A stretch of DNA of 64,000 nt, from assembly GCF_000255115.2 (NCBI RefSeq), contig NC_018068.1, positions 4,001,977-4,065,976 on the forward strand, read 5' to 3'. Positions 63,045 through 64,000 of this stretch are shown piece after piece; position 1 is the first letter of the stretch; the number at the start of each line of letters is the position of its first letter. Made by a program: the position numbers and the translations under genes. This DNA comes from Desulfosporosinus acidiphilus SJ4. GTDB lineage: Bacteria; Bacillota; Desulfitobacteriia; Desulfitobacteriales; Desulfitobacteriaceae. Under the pieces are notes generated by a model, which worked only from the letters and a program-made list of their open reading frames with translations, did not search any database and had not been told where the DNA came from.

Positions 63045-63452
63045 TTATGTAGCGCCCTTCGGTAAAATATGGCAAATCCAACAGTTAGGATTCACGGCTG
63101 TATGATCATGGCATGAAACACAGAACTGATCAGATGTTTTTAAAGCCGGATCATAATGACAATTTAAGCACGTTTGAAGATTATTTTCGAATGACTTGCC
63201 TTGACTATTAATATATACCCTTTTGCCTTTGCGTACGGCTTCATCTCTCCATTGGTTCAGCAGAATCATATGATTAGCCTTCATCCACTCTGCAGGCTCA
63301 ACACACTGCTTAACCGCTAATTTCTGGATAGCTGGAGTATTCAGATTTATTACAGGTCCCTTGCCTGATTTCCTTATGTTATAGAGGAACGGTAAGCTGA
63401 CTATAGCAACAAAGACAACAAGTGACGCAATGATTTTTCCCCATTTGTGCAT
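63045..63452 (-). CDS. second DsrJ-like triheme cytochrome c
   Basis: A 135-residue paralogue of the gene at 48857-49261, with the same anchor helix, the same KQCVEPAEWMKANHM segment (Cys50, possible axial ligand) and three haem sites (TCLNCHYDP, FCVSCHDH, NCWICH). Residues between motifs are largely conserved, so the pair arose by duplication. GAGGAGG lies upstream of ATG 63452. No other Dsr subunit is adjacent. Confidence 0.82.
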   Translation of the reverse strand: MHKWGKIIASLVVFVAIVSLPFLYNIRKSGKGPVINLNTPAIQKLAVKQCVEPAEWMKANHMILLNQWRDEAVRKGKRVYINSQGKSFENNLQTCLNCHYDPALKTSDQFCVSCHDHTAVNPNCWICHILPKGAT

Positions 63453-63854
63453 TATCCATTAGCCTCCTCGTATTTAGGTTCACACTTAGTCATTAGTCGA
63501 TGCCTCTCTTTCTAAACCCACAATAGAAATTAATGTCTCAGCGCTTATATTTCCTTACTTTACATATTATCTCTGACTATGAGGCCTATTATGTGGAATT
63601 AGCTTTCTAGATGCGATGGCCTACAAATAAGTTCTCAGCCTCTGTACGGATACGCACCTGCCTTCTGTGATCTTGATCTCCACAATAACGGACTATAACT
63701 TTTACAATTAATGACTTTGTTTTCATTACACTCTGTCGGTAGTGGTTTACACCATGGAATGTTTGGCATTCGTTTAAGTAAAGCTATTGGTAACCAAGTA
63801 TTAGTCGCTTATGGGTATGCCTGGAATATTGTTAAACAACGCTGTGGGCAACTA
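63453..63854. other. gene-free stretch between the second cytochrome and the edge gene
   Basis: A 48-codon plus-strand frame (63711-63857, MTLFSLHSVGSGLHHGMF...) has no ribosome site; it may be a remnant. The promoter of the cytochrome gene should lie here, but I see no ATTCAY boxes. Confidence 0.35.
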
Positions 63855-63900
63855 TAAATTAAGGGACACTGATAAAGAAATCAATGTCCCTTAATTTATA
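63855..63900. terminator. terminator of the edge gene
   Basis: TAAATTAAGGGACA...TGTCCCTTAATTTA, long stem with internal mismatch; A+T-rich flanks serve both strands. Confidence 0.8.
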
Positions 63901-63908
63901 AATACAAC

Positions 63909-64000
63909 CTAATTTTGATCTCTACCGGATAAACTAAATTTACTACCCATTCTTCCAGTAGATCCATCATTGTGTTGACGCTTTATGGTGTAGCTAGGAT
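63909..64000 (-). CDS. 3' end of a secreted-protein paralogue (starts outside window)
   Basis: Only 29 codons plus a stop are visible: ...YTIKRQHNDGSTGRMGSKFS and then LSGRDQN. The core GSTGRMG is the same as at the end of the secreted NEPNNQ-repeat protein (MMGSTGRMGR at 52043). Both genes are on the minus strand near a DsrJ-like gene, so a block may have been duplicated. Confidence 0.55.
   Translation of the reverse strand, partial: PSYTIKRQHNDGSTGRMGSKFSLSGRDQN

Noticed and set aside
63711-63857. 48-codon plus-strand frame
   Set aside because: No ribosome site and runs into the terminator stem of the neighbouring gene.

Overview
The window looks like chromosome from a low-G+C, motile, spore-former-type Firmicute of the Desulfosporosinus/Desulfitobacterium group. 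The reasons are a Gram-positive flagellar cluster with hag, fliW and csrA, a SigI/RsgI pair, a class A RNase P RNA, System II cytochrome c maturation genes, and two stand-alone triheme cytochromes that resemble DsrJ of the sulfate-reduction DsrMKJOP complex. Genus assignment is inference, because there is no rRNA gene here.

Region 1 (1-18.1 kb) is motility. Read right to left on the minus strand it runs flgM, flgN, flgK, flgL, a DUF6470-type gene, fliW, csrA, a decayed gene, a glycosyltransferase, flagellin, flaG, fliD, fliS, a small FliT-like gene, a Maf-type flagellin glycosyltransferase and a PseB/CapD-type sugar-nucleotide dehydratase cut by the left edge. On the plus strand are motA, motB, a YaaR-type gene and cheR, with a Tat-exported M28 peptidase between them. 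The flagellin leader carries a GGA-loop hairpin like the CsrA site known from Bacillus. Region 2 (18.3-22.4 kb) is housekeeping: an EamA-type membrane protein, rnpB, a Nif3-like protein, TrmK and tRNA-Val(CAC).

Region 3 (22.4-39.5 kb) is accessory. An IS110-family transposase remnant lies next to tRNA-Val. It is followed by a two-gene module (UvrD/RecD-type helicase plus DUF2290-type protein), a Hachiman defence system (HamA nuclease plus HamB helicase), and a lone restriction-modification-type controller gene with a double C-box operator but no adjacent R-M genes. An AddAB-like helicase-nuclease pair, a metallophosphoesterase and small fragments complete the region.

Region 4 (39.5-64 kb) is an extracytoplasmic redox, metal and signalling region. 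An NtrB/NtrC-type pair faces away from a sigma-54 promoter that has two TGT-N10-ACA enhancer-like sites upstream. That promoter drives a Met-rich YtkA-like membrane protein, a polyferredoxin, ResB, CcsA and a ccdA interrupted by an in-frame TGA. Next come a Cache-like lipoprotein, a DsrJ-like cytochrome, and an exported protein joining a Gly/Tyr/Met tandem repeat to a rusticyanin-like blue-copper domain. A decayed second copy of the polyferredoxin 3' end, a TPR protein, sigI-rsgI with back-to-back SigI-type promoters, a second Gly/Tyr/Met repeat protein, and an OmpR-type regulator with a Met-rich sensor kinase follow. The region ends with a Met-rich lipoprotein, a c-di-GMP synthase/phosphodiesterase pair, a chemoreceptor, a second DsrJ-like cytochrome and a partial paralogue of the exported 52 kb protein.

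Three promoters in region 4 (before the two repeat proteins and the chemoreceptor) share an identical layout: three ATTCAY boxes at 11-bp steps and a TATACT -10 exactly 27 bp after the third box begins. A fourth, shorter copy precedes the Met-rich lipoprotein. With the adjacent OmpR-type regulator and Met-rich kinase this suggests one envelope regulon, perhaps metal-responsive, linking the copper protein, repeat proteins and taxis. That regulon is the most unusual system I can see; the helicase/DUF2290 module is the second candidate.
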